A stretch of DNA of 64,000 bases from Limimaricola cinnabarinus (GTDB lineage Bacteria > Pseudomonadota > Alphaproteobacteria > Rhodobacterales > Rhodobacteraceae). The notes below the pieces were generated by a model, which was not told the origin of the DNA, did not search any database, and was given only the letters and a program-made list of their open reading frames with translations. Each line of letters starts with the position of its first letter. Position 1 is the stretch's first letter. Positions 34,258 to 44,340 of the stretch are shown piece by piece. The stretch is from contig NZ_KZ304964.1 of assembly GCF_002723615.1 (NCBI RefSeq), positions 22,510-86,509 of the forward strand, read 5' to 3'. Both the position numbers and the translations under genes were made by a program.

Positions 34258-34895
34258 GTCGCGAAGATCCTGGGTTGCTGGGTCTCGTGGCGCATCGCGG
34301 CGATGTCGCCGAGAAAGGTAGTAGAGGAGAGATCATCGAGTGAGCTTCGGGCGGCCGTCTCGGCAATCCCGGCGCAGAGCGGCGCAAGGGCGGCTTGCAG
34401 TCGCTGCCCCTCGGTCTGGCCCAGCGGCATCAGACGCTGCGCCGCCGAGACGAGATTGGCGGCGAAGGCCTGGAGATACATTGCAAGGGCCGGGCGCAGC
34501 GGCAGGCCGTGTCGCGCCGCCGCCACGCCGAGCGCGACGGGGTAGGCGAGGTGGGCGCCCGAGGCGTCTGAGACCTGCGACTCAGTGCGCGCGAATGCCG
34601 CGCCCTGCCGCGCGGTCTCGATCAGCCGCTCATGGCTCGCGGTGATCGCGCGGGCGGTGGCATCGATGGCATGGGCCTGATCCGGCGCGGCATGGGCGGC
34701 GGCGAAGAGCAGCGCGTCGTTGAAGCCTGTGCCATGCTCCAGCGTGTCGCGCAGCCAGTCCTCGAGGCTGTCGCGATCCCGCACCCAACCATCCGCGATG
34801 GCGCGCTCGAGCCCGTGCGAATAGGCGAAGGCGCCGACCGGGTAGCCGGGCGAGAGCCAGCGCGCGAGGGTCAGCGCCTGAAGATCAGTGAGCAT
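34254..34895 (-). CDS. ureF: Urease accessory protein UreF
   Basis: The 213-residue all-helical protein starts [20 protein letters not shown], and [20 protein letters not shown] is diagnostic for UreF. It joins UreD to UreG in the activation complex. ATG 34895 is chosen because it overlaps the ureE end by 11 bases and gives the family N-terminus. An earlier ATG would add 13 residues within ureE. Confidence 0.95.
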   Translation of the reverse strand: MLTDLQALTLARWLSPGYPVGAFAYSHGLERAIADGWVRDRDSLEDWLRDTLEHGTGFNDALLFAAAHAAPDQAHAIDATARAITASHERLIETARQGAAFARTESQVSDASGAHLAYPVALGVAAARHGLPLRPALAMYLQAFAANLVSAAQRLMPLGQTEGQRLQAALAPLCAGIAETAARSSLDDLSSTTFLGDIAAMRHETQQPRIFAT

Positions 34896-35355
34896 GGGCG
34901 GTCGCCACATGCTCATGCGCATGGGTGCGGCCATGCCCGTAGGCGCCGCCCTCGGGGGTGAAGGGCCCGGTGGTGTCGCGCAGATCGGCGCCCAGATGCG
35001 CCAGCATGTGGGCGATGACGTGATCGCGGCGGATCACGAGGCAATCGGGGCGGATCTCGCAGGGCGTGTGCCGGTTGCCGACATGCCAGGCCAGACGCAC
35101 GAGATCGCCGCGCGCTTCGGTGAGCGGTTCGGGCGCGGCGTCGATGCGCACGCGGCGGCCGTCGGACAGCTCCAGCGCGTCGCCCGCTTCGAGCGAGGTG
35201 GTCTGCGCGAGGTCGACGAGGAAGGGGCGGCCCGAGGCCATCTCAAGACGCTTGCGGCGCAGGAATCGGCCCTCGTAATCGAGCGCGCAGCTCTCATGCG
35301 GGCCGGACCATTGGCCCTTGCGGTGCAGAATCCGGGCGGCGGGAAGGTCGGTCAT
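34885..35355 (-). CDS. ureE: Urease accessory nickel metallochaperone UreE
   Basis: The 156-residue protein has the UreE N-terminal peptide-binding domain and a metal-binding C-terminal domain (LVRLAWHVGNRHTPCEI, VIRRDHVIAHMLAHLGADLR with the conserved nickel-binding His). It ends in a His-rich tail [16 protein letters not shown] that stores extra nickel. It hands nickel to UreG for urease maturation. It lies 9 bases downstream of ureC and overlaps ureF. Confidence 0.95.
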   Translation of the reverse strand: MTDLPAARILHRKGQWSGPHESCALDYEGRFLRRKRLEMASGRPFLVDLAQTTSLEAGDALELSDGRRVRIDAAPEPLTEARGDLVRLAWHVGNRHTPCEIRPDCLVIRRDHVIAHMLAHLGADLRDTTGPFTPEGGAYGHGRTHAHEHVATAHAH

Positions 35356-35364
35356 CGGATCACC

Positions 35365-37074
35365 TCAGAACAGGAAGTAGCGCTGCGCCATCGGCAGCAC
35401 CTCGGCGGGCGCGCAGGTCAGTAGCACCCCGTCGGCGCGCACCTCGTAGGTCTCGGGGTGGACCTCGATGGCGGGCAGCGCGTCGTTGAGCTTCAGGTCG
35501 CGCTTGGTGACATGGCGGGTGTCGTCCACAGCGATCGTCTGCTTGGCGAGACCGAGCCGGTCTCGCAGCCCGCCCTCCTGCGCCGCCTTCGAGACGAAGG
35601 TGACGCCCGCATGCTCGACCGCGCGGCCATAGGCGCCGAACATCTGGCGCAGATGGACCGGCTGCGGTGTCGGGATCGAGGCGTTGGGGTCGCCCATCTG
35701 CGCCATGACGATCTGCCCGCCCAAGAGCACCATCTCGGGCTTCACGCCGAAGAAGGCGGGGTGCCAGAGCACGAGGTCGGCGCGCTTGCCCGGCTCGATC
35801 GAGCCGATCTCGTGGGCGAGGCCATGGGCGAGGGCGGGGTTGATCGTGTATTTGGCGATGTAGCGGCGGGCGCGGTGGTTGTCGTTCTCGCCGGTCTCCT
35901 CCGGCAGTCGCCCGCGCTGGCGCTTCATCTTGTCGGCGGTCTGCCATGTGCGGATCAGCACCTCGCCGACCCGGCCCATGGCCTGGCTGTCCGACGCGAT
36001 GATCGAGAAGGCGCCCATGTCGTGGAGCACGTCCTCGGCGGCGATGGTCTCGCGCCGGATCCGGCTTTCGGCGAAGGCGATGTCCTCTGGCACGCGCTTG
36101 TCGAGGTGGTGGCAGACCATCAACATGTCGAGATGCTCCTCGACCGTGTTGACGGTGAAGGGCCGGGTCGGGTTGGTCGAGGCGGGGAGGACGTTGAGCT
36201 CGCCACAGATCTTGATGATGTCGGGGGCGTGGCCGCCGCCCGCGCCCTCGGTGTGGAAGGCATGGATGGTGCGCCCGGCGATGGCGCGCACGGTGTTCTC
36301 GACGAAGCCCGCCTCGTTGAGCGTGTCGGTGTGGATCATCACCTGCACGCCGGTCTCGTCGGCCACCCGTAGGCAGCAATCGATGGCGGCGGGGGTGGTG
36401 CCCCAATCCTCGTGCAGCTTGAGCGCGCAGGCCCCCGCGAGGATCTGCTCGTGCAGCGCCTCGGGGAGCGAGGCGTTGCCTTTGCCCGCGAAGGCGAGGT
36501 TCATCGGGAAGGCATCGGCCGATTGCAGCATCCGCGCCATGTGCCACGGCCCCGGCGTGCAGGTGGTGGCGAGCGTGCCATGCGCGGGGCCAGTGCCGCC
36601 GCCGAGCATGGTGGTGACGCCGGAGGCGAGCGCCTCCTCGATCTGCTGCGGGCAGATGTAGTGGATGTGGCTGTCGAAGCCGCCGGCGGTGAGGATGCGG
36701 CCCTCGCCCGCGATCACCTCGGTGCCGGGGCCGGCGATGATGTCGACACCGGGCTGGGTATCGGGGTTGCCCGCCTTGCCGATGGCATGGATGCGGCCGT
36801 CCCTCAGTCCGACATCGGCCTTGTAGATGCCGGTGTGGTCGAGGATCAGCGCGTTGGTGATCAGCGTGTCCACCGCGCCCTCGGCGCGCGTGCGCTGGCT
36901 CTGGCCCATGCCGTCGCGGATGGTCTTGCCGCCGCCGAACTTCACCTCCTCGCCATAGGTGGTGAGATCGCGCTCGACCTCGATCACGAGGTCGGTATCG
37001 GCGAGGCGGAGCCTGTCGCCCGTGGTGGGGCCGTACATGGAGGCGTAGTCGCCCCGGGGAATGCGTGTGGCCAT
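35365..37074 (-). CDS. ureC: Urease alpha (catalytic) subunit
   Basis: The 569-residue amidohydrolase is full length. Metal and active-site motifs are present: [12 protein letters not shown], the carbamylated lysine in [27 protein letters not shown], the mobile flap [20 protein letters not shown] with its Cys-His pair, and [16 protein letters not shown]. It hydrolyses urea to ammonia and carbamate in the cytosol using two Ni(II). It overlaps ureB by 3 bases (ATGA type). Confidence 0.98.
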   Translation of the reverse strand: MATRIPRGDYASMYGPTTGDRLRLADTDLVIEVERDLTTYGEEVKFGGGKTIRDGMGQSQRTRAEGAVDTLITNALILDHTGIYKADVGLRDGRIHAIGKAGNPDTQPGVDIIAGPGTEVIAGEGRILTAGGFDSHIHYICPQQIEEALASGVTTMLGGGTGPAHGTLATTCTPGPWHMARMLQSADAFPMNLAFAGKGNASLPEALHEQILAGACALKLHEDWGTTPAAIDCCLRVADETGVQVMIHTDTLNEAGFVENTVRAIAGRTIHAFHTEGAGGGHAPDIIKICGELNVLPASTNPTRPFTVNTVEEHLDMLMVCHHLDKRVPEDIAFAESRIRRETIAAEDVLHDMGAFSIIASDSQAMGRVGEVLIRTWQTADKMKRQRGRLPEETGENDNHRARRYIAKYTINPALAHGLAHEIGSIEPGKRADLVLWHPAFFGVKPEMVLLGGQIVMAQMGDPNASIPTPQPVHLRQMFGAYGRAVEHAGVTFVSKAAQEGGLRDRLGLAKQTIAVDDTRHVTKRDLKLNDALPAIEVHPETYEVRADGVLLTCAPAEVLPMAQRYFLF

Positions 37075-37379
37075 CAGAGGTCTCCCATCACGTCGCCCTG
37101 GAAGCCATAGACCTTCCGGTCGCCGCCGATCTCGATCAGCCGCACCTCGCGGCGCTGGCCCGGCTCGAAGCGCATGGCGGTCCCAGAGGCGATGTCGAGC
37201 CGCCGCCCGCGCGCGGCGGCGCGGTCAAATTCGAGGCCGGGATTGGTCTCGGCGAAGTGGAAATGGCTGCCGACCTGCACGGGCCGGTCGCCGGTATTGG
37301 CGACCATCAGCGTGATGGCCTCGCGGCCCGCGTTCAGTTCGATCTCGCCCGAGCGGGGCATCAGCTCGCCCGGGATCAT
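37074..37379 (-). CDS. ureB: Urease beta subunit
   Basis: The 101-residue protein begins [20 protein letters not shown] and contains [17 protein letters not shown] and [20 protein letters not shown], all typical of UreB. It is a structural subunit of the (UreABC)3 urease. It overlaps the upstream small gene by 4 bases and ureC by 3. Confidence 0.97.
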   Translation of the reverse strand: MIPGELMPRSGEIELNAGREAITLMVANTGDRPVQVGSHFHFAETNPGLEFDRAAARGRRLDIASGTAMRFEPGQRREVRLIEIGGDRKVYGFQGDVMGDL

Positions 37380-37528
37380 GCGCGCCTCCCCCGGATCAGC
37401 GCCGCCATCAGCAGCGCCGCGCCCGCCAGCAGGGCGGCCCAGCCGGTCGGAACATGGGTGCCGCCCGCATGGGCGATCGCGGGGGCGGGCAGGATGAGCG
37501 GGGTGGCGAAGAGGATGCGGGTCATCAT
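37376..37528 (-). CDS. Small exported membrane-anchored protein of unknown function inside ure operon
   Basis: The 50-residue product has a signal peptide ([20 protein letters not shown]), a short mature stretch GGTHVPTGW, a hydrophobic helix [15 protein letters not shown] and an Arg tail RGRRA. The VPxG-helix-basic end resembles C-terminal sorting signals of the VPxxP/PEP-CTERM kind or a very short HupE/UreJ-like remnant. AAAGGA precedes the tandem ATG codons, and the gene overlaps ureB by 4 bases, so it is likely translated. No function is assigned. Confidence 0.6.
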   Translation of the reverse strand: MMTRILFATPLILPAPAIAHAGGTHVPTGWAALLAGAALLMAALIRGRRA

Positions 37529-37544
37529 CGGTCCTTTCGGCATA

Positions 37545-37847
37545 TCAGCGGATCGGGTCATGCACGGTGACGAGCTTGGTGCCATCGGGGAAGGTCGCCT
37601 CGACCTGCACCTCCTCGATCATCTCCGGCACGCCCTCCATGCATTGCGCGCGGGTCACCACCTCGGCCCCCGCCTGCATCATGTCGGCGACGGAGCGGCC
37701 ATCGCGCGCGCCCTCGACCACGGCGTCGGTGATCAGTGCGATCGCCTCGGGGTGGTTGAGCCGGACGCCGCGCGACAGCCTGCGGCGCGCCACCTCGGCG
37801 GCCATGGCGACCAGCAGCTTGTCCTTTTCGCGGGGGGTGAGGTTCAT
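37545..37847 (-). CDS. ureA: Urease gamma subunit
   Basis: The 100-residue protein starts [20 protein letters not shown] and contains [20 protein letters not shown] and a terminal [14 protein letters not shown], the textbook UreA pattern and exact family length. It is the gamma subunit of the urease trimer. It starts immediately downstream of ureD. Confidence 0.97.
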   Translation of the reverse strand: MNLTPREKDKLLVAMAAEVARRRLSRGVRLNHPEAIALITDAVVEGARDGRSVADMMQAGAEVVTRAQCMEGVPEMIEEVQVEATFPDGTKLVTVHDPIR

Positions 37848-37848
37848 C

Positions 37849-38859
37849 TCAAAGTCTCCATGAGGCGGGCAGGGTGCCGTCGGTCAGCCGGTCGAGCACC
37901 GGCAGCAGTGCCGCGCGCAGCGCGAAGCCGTCCTCGGCCAGAAGCCGCAGCACCAGAAGATCGGGGGCACGCAGGCTGGCGCCGGCGGTGGCAGGCAGGG
38001 CGGCGCGGATCGGGGTGAGATGCGCCTCGGCCTCGGGCGCGGCGAAGATCAGCCCGGCCATCGCGCCCGCGCCGGAGGCCACCGCCGGGCGGGCGAGATG
38101 CGCGGTGACGTCGCCCGAGAAGCGCTGCGCGTCGAGATAGAGCGGCATGCCGTCGCGGCGGATTTCAATCCGGTCGCGGAAGCGCGCGTCGCGCAGCCGC
38201 TCGCCCATGGCGGCGCGGCCGAAAATCACCGGCTCGACGATCAGCGCGCGGGCGCCGGGGGCGAGGTCGAGCGTCAGACGGCGGTCGAGATCGCAGCCCT
38301 CGTAGAGGATCGTCTCCTGCGGCAGCCAGTCGAGCCGCGCGCCGGGCGCGACGGTGAGCCTATTGCGGATTTCGGCCGCCGGGCCGCCGGAGCTGAGATA
38401 GGCGCGTTCGGCGGCCTGCGTGGTGAGCCGCAGATGCGCGCCCGGCCCCGCTTCGGCCTCGATGGCAAGGCTGTCACCGCCGGTGGCGCCGCCGGAGGTG
38501 TTGAGCGTCACCGCCTCGACCACGCCCGCGCGGCGGGGAAACAGCGCCCGGAGCGCGCCCTCCTGGCGCAGCAGCGACAGGCGGCTGGTGCCGCCTTTGG
38601 CCCGCGCCGCGATGCGCAGCGCGCCGCGTGCGCGGGGCGGGGCGACATATGGTAATTGGTGCAGGATGGCGGCTCTCCCGGTTCGTGTCGTGCCACCTTG
38701 TTGCGCCCTCCCGAAGCGGGACTGCCAGAGCTTGCGCCGTTTCGCCGCGCCGCGGCAGAGCGGCTGCCGCCGATTGCGGCAAGGTCGCAGGCATATGCAT
38801 AAAATGCGGGCATGTTTGCGGGCGGGGGCCGAATTGCCGCCCCGGGGATTTGCCACCAC
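37849..38859 (-). CDS. ureD: Urease accessory protein UreD (start uncertain)
   Basis: Family sequence is clear from about codon 78 on: [80 protein letters not shown], and [10 protein letters not shown] at the end. UreD scaffolds urease activation with UreF and UreG. The open frame begins with GTG at 38859, but the first 65 or so residues are Arg/Cys-rich and unlike UreD. An AT-rich, promoter-like island (38795-38816) lies within them, so the real start is probably near 38660, perhaps a non-ATG codon such as CTG 38664. No in-frame ATG exists there. Confidence 0.88.
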   Translation of the reverse strand: MVANPRGGNSAPARKHARILCICLRPCRNRRQPLCRGAAKRRKLWQSRFGRAQQGGTTRTGRAAILHQLPYVAPPRARGALRIAARAKGGTSRLSLLRQEGALRALFPRRAGVVEAVTLNTSGGATGGDSLAIEAEAGPGAHLRLTTQAAERAYLSSGGPAAEIRNRLTVAPGARLDWLPQETILYEGCDLDRRLTLDLAPGARALIVEPVIFGRAAMGERLRDARFRDRIEIRRDGMPLYLDAQRFSGDVTAHLARPAVASGAGAMAGLIFAAPEAEAHLTPIRAALPATAGASLRAPDLLVLRLLAEDGFALRAALLPVLDRLTDGTLPASWRL

Positions 38860-39052
38860 CGCGCCGCCGGACAGAGATTGGGCGCATCCGCCGCCGGGCC
38901 GATCAGGGCCGGTCAGGGCGGGAAGTGGGGACGGCCGCAGGAATTGCAGCTCTCGACGTCCGCCCCCGGGTGCAACGATGTTGCGGGACGAAATCTAGTG
39001 TCGGCGGCCCGGCCGGGCAATGCCGACCCCGCGTCCCGCGGGAGACAGTGAC
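38860..39052. promoter_or_regulatory. Divergent ureD-urtA control region
   Basis: This region precedes urtA on the plus strand and adjoins the ureD frame on the minus strand. An inverted repeat GCAAC-GAT-GTTGC at 38972-38984 lies 68 bases before the urtA ATG and could bind a regulator. No NtrC or well-spaced sigma-54 site was recognised. Confidence 0.4.
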
Positions 39053-40339
39053 ATGACCACGCAGATTTCCACCCTCGCCATGGCCGCAGCATTCGGGCTG
39101 GCCGCCCTCCCCGCCGCGGCGCAGGACGCGTCCTGCCCGATCAAGGTTGGCGTGCTTCACTCGCTCTCGGGCACGATGGCGATCTCCGAGACGACGCTGA
39201 AGGACACCGTGCTGATGCTGGTCGAGGACCAGAACGCCAAGGGCGGCCTTCTGGGTTGCGACCTCGAGGCGGTCGTCGTCGACCCGGCCTCCGACTGGCC
39301 GCTCTTTGCCGAGAAGGCGCGCGAGCTTCTGTCGGTGCACGAGGTCGACGTGATCTTCGGCAACTGGACGAGCGTGAGCCGCAAGTCGGTGCTGCCGGTG
39401 GTCGAGGAACTCAACGGGCTGCTGTTCTATCCGGTCCAGTACGAGGGCGAGGAAAGCTCGAAGAACGTCTTTTACACCGGCGCTGCGCCGAACCAGCAGG
39501 CGATCCCCGCGACCGATTACATGATCGAGGAGATGGGCGTCGAGAAGTTCGCGCTGCTGGGCACCGACTACGTCTATCCGCGCACCACCAACAACATCCT
39601 CGAGGCCTATCTCAAGGATCAGAGCGTGGCGGATGCCGATATCTTCGTCAACTACACCCCCTTCGGCCATTCCGACTGGTCCAAGATCGTCTCCGACGTG
39701 ATCGCGCTCGGCGCCGACGGCAAGAAGGTCGGCGTGATCTCGACCATCAACGGCGACGCCAATATCGGTTTCTACAAGGAGCTGGCGGCGCAGGGCGTCT
39801 CGGCCGAGGACATCCCCGTCATCGCCTTCTCTGTGGGCGAGGAGGAGCTCTCGGGTCTCGACACCTCGAACCTCGTCGGCCACCTCGCGGCATGGAACTA
39901 CTTCCAGTCGGCCGAGAGCGAGGCCAACGAGGCCTTCGTCGCCAAGTGGAAGGAGAAGATGGGCGAAAGCCGGGTCACCAACGATCCGATGGAGGCGCAT
40001 TACATCGGCTTCAACATGTGGGCGCAGGCGGTCGAGGAGGCCGGCAGCACCGAGGTCGACGCGGTGCGCGACGCGATGTACGGCCAGACCTTTGCCAACC
40101 TGACCGGCTCCACCGCCGAGATGCTGCCCAACCATCACCTGACCAAGCCGGTGCTGATCGGCGAGATCACCGAGGATGGCCAGTTCGACATCCTGACCCA
40201 GACCGACCCGGTGCCGGGCGACGCCTGGACCGACTTTCTGCCCGAGAGCGCGCTTTTGACCTCGGATTGGCAGGCGCTCGATTGCGGCATGTACAACACG
40301 CAGACCGAGACCTGCGTGCAGACCAAGTCGAACTACTGA
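39053..40339 (+). CDS. urtA: Urea ABC transporter substrate-binding protein
   Basis: The 428-residue periplasmic binding protein has a signal peptide (MTTQISTLAMAAAFGLAALP, cleavage AAAQ) and the UrtA/AmiC-type fold: CPIKVGVLHSLSGTMAISET, NGLLFYPVQYEGEESSKNVF, GAAPNQQAIPATDYM, and TDYVYPRTTNNILEAYLK. It binds urea for the UrtBCDE complex. ATG 39053 follows GGGAGA and leaves out 11 polar residues of a longer frame. A strong GC hairpin follows the stop. Confidence 0.97.
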   Translation: MTTQISTLAMAAAFGLAALPAAAQDASCPIKVGVLHSLSGTMAISETTLKDTVLMLVEDQNAKGGLLGCDLEAVVVDPASDWPLFAEKARELLSVHEVDVIFGNWTSVSRKSVLPVVEELNGLLFYPVQYEGEESSKNVFYTGAAPNQQAIPATDYMIEEMGVEKFALLGTDYVYPRTTNNILEAYLKDQSVADADIFVNYTPFGHSDWSKIVSDVIALGADGKKVGVISTINGDANIGFYKELAAQGVSAEDIPVIAFSVGEEELSGLDTSNLVGHLAAWNYFQSAESEANEAFVAKWKEKMGESRVTNDPMEAHYIGFNMWAQAVEEAGSTEVDAVRDAMYGQTFANLTGSTAEMLPNHHLTKPVLIGEITEDGQFDILTQTDPVPGDAWTDFLPESALLTSDWQALDCGMYNTQTETCVQTKSNY

Positions 40340-40348
40340 CCACGGATA

Positions 40349-40373
40349 GGCCGGGGCGCGGCGCGCCCCGGCC
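40349..40373 (+). promoter_or_regulatory. Intra-operon stem-loop after urtA
   Basis: GGCCGGGGCGC (40349-40359) and GCGCCCCGGCC (40363-40373) make a perfect 11-bp GC stem with a 3-base loop, 10 bases after urtA. It has no T-run. It likely stabilises the urtA message or reduces read-through into urtB. Confidence 0.65.
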
Positions 40374-40391
40374 ACCCAGGGGGGCTATCGG

Positions 40392-42344
40392 ATGACACGG
40401 ATATTCAAGACGGCGCTGGCGGCGCTGTGGCTGACGCTCGGGGCCGTCGCCGCGCAGGCAGGGCCGGTGCAGGATCTTCTGCAAGAGCAGGGCGATCTGA
40501 TCGAGCAAAGCTCGCGCCGCACCATTCAGCCCGCGATCGAGGCCATCGTCGCCAGCGGCCTGCCACGGGTGCAGCCGGTGCTTCAGGCCTGGCAGGACAA
40601 GGCGCTCTGGCGCGACGGCGAGGGGCGCTTCTGGCGGGTGATCGAGGAGGGCGGGGCCGAAATCCTTGTCGATGTCGACACCGGCGAGAGGATCGGCCCG
40701 GCAGAGACCGACGCCATGGCACAGATCAAGCCCAACAGCGGCATCCGCGCGCTCATCGGCACGGCGCTGGTGCAGTTCCAGCTCAGCGATCCCGACCCGG
40801 CGCGGCGCCGCGAGGCGCTGGTGTCGATCTCGCGCGATCCCGAGCCCGAGCTGCTGGCCCCGCTGCGCGCCGCGATCGAGACCGAGACCGACGCCGACCT
40901 GCACGCCCGCAAGATCCGGCTCGAGCGGCTCCTCACCATGCGCTTCGGCACGGATGAGGCCGGGCGTGTCGCCGCGATCGAGGCGCTGTCGACCGATACC
41001 GCCGTCGAGACGCGCGCCGCGCTCAACCCGCTCTTGACGACGCGCCTCGCCGTGGTGCCCGCGGGCGCCACGCCCGAGGGCAACCTCGCCCGCGCGCTGC
41101 AGCCTGGCGGCGAAGAGCTTTCGATCACCGCCGCCTATGCGCGGCTGGTCGACGCGGGGCTGGCACCCGCCCGCCCTAGCGCGGCCGATATCCGCGCGGC
41201 GCTAGAGGCCCACCGCGAGGGCGGCCGGGTCGGCGGTGTGGCGCTGGAGACGCTCGGCGATCCGGCGGCGCGCGCGCGGGCCTATGACGCGCTGGCGCGC
41301 GAGGGCCTCGTACCGCCGCGCGTCGAGGAGAGCGACGTGGCGGCGATGCTCGGGGCGCATGATTTCTTCGACGTCTATGCCGAGCCTTCGGCCGCCGTCA
41401 CCGACGCCGCCCGCGCCGCGATCACCTCGATCGGCATTCGTGTCGGCGCGCTGCAGGGTGTCGACATCGGGCTCGACGCGCTGTCGCTGGCCTCGATCTA
41501 CTTTCTCGCCGCGATCGGCCTCGCCGTCACCTTCGGCGTGATGGGCGTGATCAACATGGCGCATGGCGAGTTCATCATGATGGGGGCCTATACCGCCTAT
41601 CTGGTGCAGCAGATCGTGCCCGACCGGACGCTGTCGCTCATCGCGGCGCTGCCAGCGGCCTTCATCGTCACCTTTGTCGCGGGCGTCGCGATGGAGCGGC
41701 TGGTGATCCGGCATCTCTACCACCGGCCGCTGGAGACGCTTCTCGCCACCTTCGGCATCTCGATCGCGCTGCAGCAGCTCGCCAAGATCATCTTCGGCAC
41801 GCAGGCCCGCCCGCTCACCGCGCCCGACTGGCTGGGCGGCGCCTGGATCGTCAACGACGTGGTCGGCATCAGCCATATCCGCATCGCGATCTTCGTGCTG
41901 GCGCTGATGTTCCTCGGCTTCTTCCTCTTTCTGATGAAGCGCACGCGGCTCGGGCTCGAGACCCGCGCGGTGACGCAGAACCCCGGCATGGCGGCCTCGG
42001 TCGGCATCGATCCCAACCGGGTCAACATGCTGACCTTCGGCCTGGGCTCGGGCATCGCGGGCATCGCCGGTGTCGCCATCGGGCTTTATGCCAAGGTCAC
42101 CTCCGAGATGGGCGCCGATTACATCGTGCAGAGCTTCATGACCGTGGTCGTGGGCGGCGTCGGCAACATCTGGGGCACGCTGGCGGGCGCCGCGATGATC
42201 GGCGGGCTGCAAAAGGGCATCGAGGTGCTCAACCCCTCGAACACGCTGGCGGCGCAGACATGGATGATCGTCGCCGTCATCATCTTCATCCAGTTCCGGC
42301 CGCGCGGCATCATCGCGCTCCGGGGCCGCGCGGCGGGGGATTGA
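40392..42344 (+). CDS. urtB: Urea ABC transporter permease UrtB
   Basis: The 650-residue protein has a signal-like start and a long helical N-terminal extension (about residues 25-345, rich in Ala/Arg/Glu repeats such as DPDPARRREALVSISRDPEP). A LivH-type permease core follows: ASIYFLAAIGLAVTFGVMGV, NMAHGEFIMMGAYTAYLVQQ, GIDPNRVNMLTFGLGSGIAG, and MTVVVGGVGNIWGTLAGAAM. Proteobacterial UrtB proteins commonly carry such a periplasmic extension, perhaps for docking UrtA. It is 18 bases from the urtA hairpin and followed by urtC. Confidence 0.95.
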   Translation: MTRIFKTALAALWLTLGAVAAQAGPVQDLLQEQGDLIEQSSRRTIQPAIEAIVASGLPRVQPVLQAWQDKALWRDGEGRFWRVIEEGGAEILVDVDTGERIGPAETDAMAQIKPNSGIRALIGTALVQFQLSDPDPARRREALVSISRDPEPELLAPLRAAIETETDADLHARKIRLERLLTMRFGTDEAGRVAAIEALSTDTAVETRAALNPLLTTRLAVVPAGATPEGNLARALQPGGEELSITAAYARLVDAGLAPARPSAADIRAALEAHREGGRVGGVALETLGDPAARARAYDALAREGLVPPRVEESDVAAMLGAHDFFDVYAEPSAAVTDAARAAITSIGIRVGALQGVDIGLDALSLASIYFLAAIGLAVTFGVMGVINMAHGEFIMMGAYTAYLVQQIVPDRTLSLIAALPAAFIVTFVAGVAMERLVIRHLYHRPLETLLATFGISIALQQLAKIIFGTQARPLTAPDWLGGAWIVNDVVGISHIRIAIFVLALMFLGFFLFLMKRTRLGLETRAVTQNPGMAASVGIDPNRVNMLTFGLGSGIAGIAGVAIGLYAKVTSEMGADYIVQSFMTVVVGGVGNIWGTLAGAAMIGGLQKGIEVLNPSNTLAAQTWMIVAVIIFIQFRPRGIIALRGRAAGD

Positions 42345-42377
42345 TCCCGTGACCGCCCTTCAAAGATCGGAGGCCGC

Positions 42378-43601
42378 ATGACCGGCTCGTTTCTCGCACG
42401 CAACCCTTCGGTGCCCCTCGTGCTGGGCCTTCTGGCCCTTGCCACGGTCATCGTCACGGTGATGGCGGCCTCGGGCGGGGTCTCGACCAGCTTCGTCAAG
42501 ACGCTGGGCATGACGCTCTGCCTCGCGCTCGCCGCGCTCGCCATGGATCTGGTCTGGGGCTATGCGGGCATCCTCAGCCTCGGCAACATCGCCTTCTTCG
42601 CGCTTGGTGGCTACATGATCGGCATGTGGCTGATGACCGCGCGGACCGAGGCCATCGTGGCCGAGAGCCTCGCGGGCCAGGCGATCCCGCCGACGCCCGC
42701 CGAGATCCGTGACGCGGTGGGCGGGCAGATCTTCGGCGTGGTCGGCTCGACCGAGTTTCCGGCGATCTGGGCCTTTTCCGGCAGCCTGCCCGCGCAGCTC
42801 GCCCTCGTGGTGCTGGTGCCCTCGCTCCTGGCGCTGGTCTTCGGCTGGCTGGCGTTCCGCAGCCGGGTGACGGGGGTGTATCTGTCGATCCTGACGCAGG
42901 CGATGACGCTGGCGCTGGCGCTCTATCTCTTTCAGAACGACGCGGGGCTTCGGGGCAACAACGGGCTGTCGGGGCTGCAGAACCTGCCCGGGATGGGCGG
43001 CGTGCCGCAATCGACCGTCTCGCTGTGGTTCTTGTGGAGCTCGGCGCTGATGCTGGGGCTGGGCTATGTGCTGTGCGCCTGGGTGGTGTCGGGCAAGTTC
43101 GGCGCCATCCTGCGCGGCATCCGTGACAACGAGCAAAGGGTGCGCTTTCTCGGCTACCCGGTCGAGGGCTTCAAGCTCGCCGTCTTCACGCTTTCGGCGG
43201 CGATCACCGGCGTGGCGGGCGCGCTCTATTACCCGCAAGCGGGCATTGTGAACCCGGCCGAGATGATGCCCATCGCGTCCATATACCTCGCGGTCTGGGT
43301 GGCAATCGGCGGGCGGGGGCGGCTTTACGGCGCGATGATCGGCGCCATGGTGGTGAGCCTCGTGTCGTCGTTCTTCACCTCCGGCCAGCTGCCCGACCTC
43401 GGGCTCGGGCCCGTGCGCATCGTCTGGGTCGACTGGTGGCTGGTGATCCTCGGGCTGAGCTTCGTCGCGGTGACGCTGTTCGCGCCGCGGGGCCTGGGCG
43501 GGCTCGTCGATCTGTGGAGCCAGCGCCGCAGGCCCGCGCGCCACGGCGCCGATCTCGGCCCCGACCGGGGATCGTTCCGCGAAGAGGAGGCAGAGGCATG
43601 A
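42378..43601 (+). CDS. urtC: Urea ABC transporter permease UrtC
   Basis: The 407-residue LivM-type permease has about ten membrane segments. Motifs include AMDLVWGYAGILSLGNIAFF, ALGGYMIGMWLM, IRDNEQRVRFLGYPVEGFKL, and YYPQAGIVNPAEMMPIASIY. The C-terminal 30 residues are polar and cytosolic. It pairs with UrtB to form the urea channel. It overlaps urtD by 4 bases. Confidence 0.96.
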   Translation: MTGSFLARNPSVPLVLGLLALATVIVTVMAASGGVSTSFVKTLGMTLCLALAALAMDLVWGYAGILSLGNIAFFALGGYMIGMWLMTARTEAIVAESLAGQAIPPTPAEIRDAVGGQIFGVVGSTEFPAIWAFSGSLPAQLALVVLVPSLLALVFGWLAFRSRVTGVYLSILTQAMTLALALYLFQNDAGLRGNNGLSGLQNLPGMGGVPQSTVSLWFLWSSALMLGLGYVLCAWVVSGKFGAILRGIRDNEQRVRFLGYPVEGFKLAVFTLSAAITGVAGALYYPQAGIVNPAEMMPIASIYLAVWVAIGGRGRLYGAMIGAMVVSLVSSFFTSGQLPDLGLGPVRIVWVDWWLVILGLSFVAVTLFAPRGLGGLVDLWSQRRRPARHGADLGPDRGSFREEEAEA

Positions 43602-44338
43602 ACACGCTTTTGGAAGTGTCCGGCGTCTCGGTGAGCTTTGACGGATTCCGGGCCATCAACAACCTGTCGTTCCGCATCGGAAAGGCCGAGCTTCGGGCGG
43701 TGATCGGGCCCAACGGCGCGGGCAAGACCACCTTCATGGACATCGTCACCGGCAAGACCCGGCCCGACAAGGGGCGGATCAGCTGGGGCGAAAAGGGGCT
43801 GTCGCTCTTGGGGCTGTCGGAGGCGCGCATCGCCCGCGAGGGCGTGGGGCGCAAGTTCCAGAAGCCCACGGTGTTCGAGGACCAGACGGTGCAGTCGAAC
43901 CTGATCGTGTCCCTGAAGAACCGGCGCGGCCCCTTTGCCGCGCTGTTCTACCGCCCCGGTTCGGGCGATTTCGAACGGGTCGCGGCGCTGGCGGGCAAGA
44001 TCGGCCTGACCGCGCAGCTGTCGCGCAAGGCGGGCGAGCTGAGCCACGGCCAGAAGCAATGGCTCGAGATCGGGATGCTGCTGGCGCAGGAGCCGCGACT
44101 TCTGCTGGTCGATGAGCCCGCCGCCGGGATGACGCTGGCCGAGCGCGAGAAGACCACCGACATCCTCGTCGAGGCGGCCAAGACCCGCGCGGTGGTGGTG
44201 GTCGAGCACGACATGGAATTCGTGCGGCGGCTGAACTGCCGCGTGACGGTGCTGCACGAAGGGTCGGTTCTGGCCGAGGGCAGCCTCGATCACGTGACCT
44301 CCAACCCCGACGTCATCGACGTCTACCTGGGACGATAG
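43598..44338 (+). CDS. urtD: Urea ABC transporter ATP-binding protein UrtD
   Basis: The 246-residue LivG-type ATPase has Walker A GPNGAGKTTF (about residues 40-49), Walker B LLLVDEPAAGMT, signature LSHGQKQWLEIGMLLAQEP, and H-loop VVVEHDMEFVRRL. The variant signature LSHGQ is characteristic of UrtD. ATG 43598 overlaps the urtC stop; longer upstream frames are artefacts. Confidence 0.96.
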   Translation: MNTLLEVSGVSVSFDGFRAINNLSFRIGKAELRAVIGPNGAGKTTFMDIVTGKTRPDKGRISWGEKGLSLLGLSEARIAREGVGRKFQKPTVFEDQTVQSNLIVSLKNRRGPFAALFYRPGSGDFERVAALAGKIGLTAQLSRKAGELSHGQKQWLEIGMLLAQEPRLLLVDEPAAGMTLAEREKTTDILVEAAKTRAVVVVEHDMEFVRRLNCRVTVLHEGSVLAEGSLDHVTSNPDVIDVYLGR

Positions 44339-44340
44339 AC

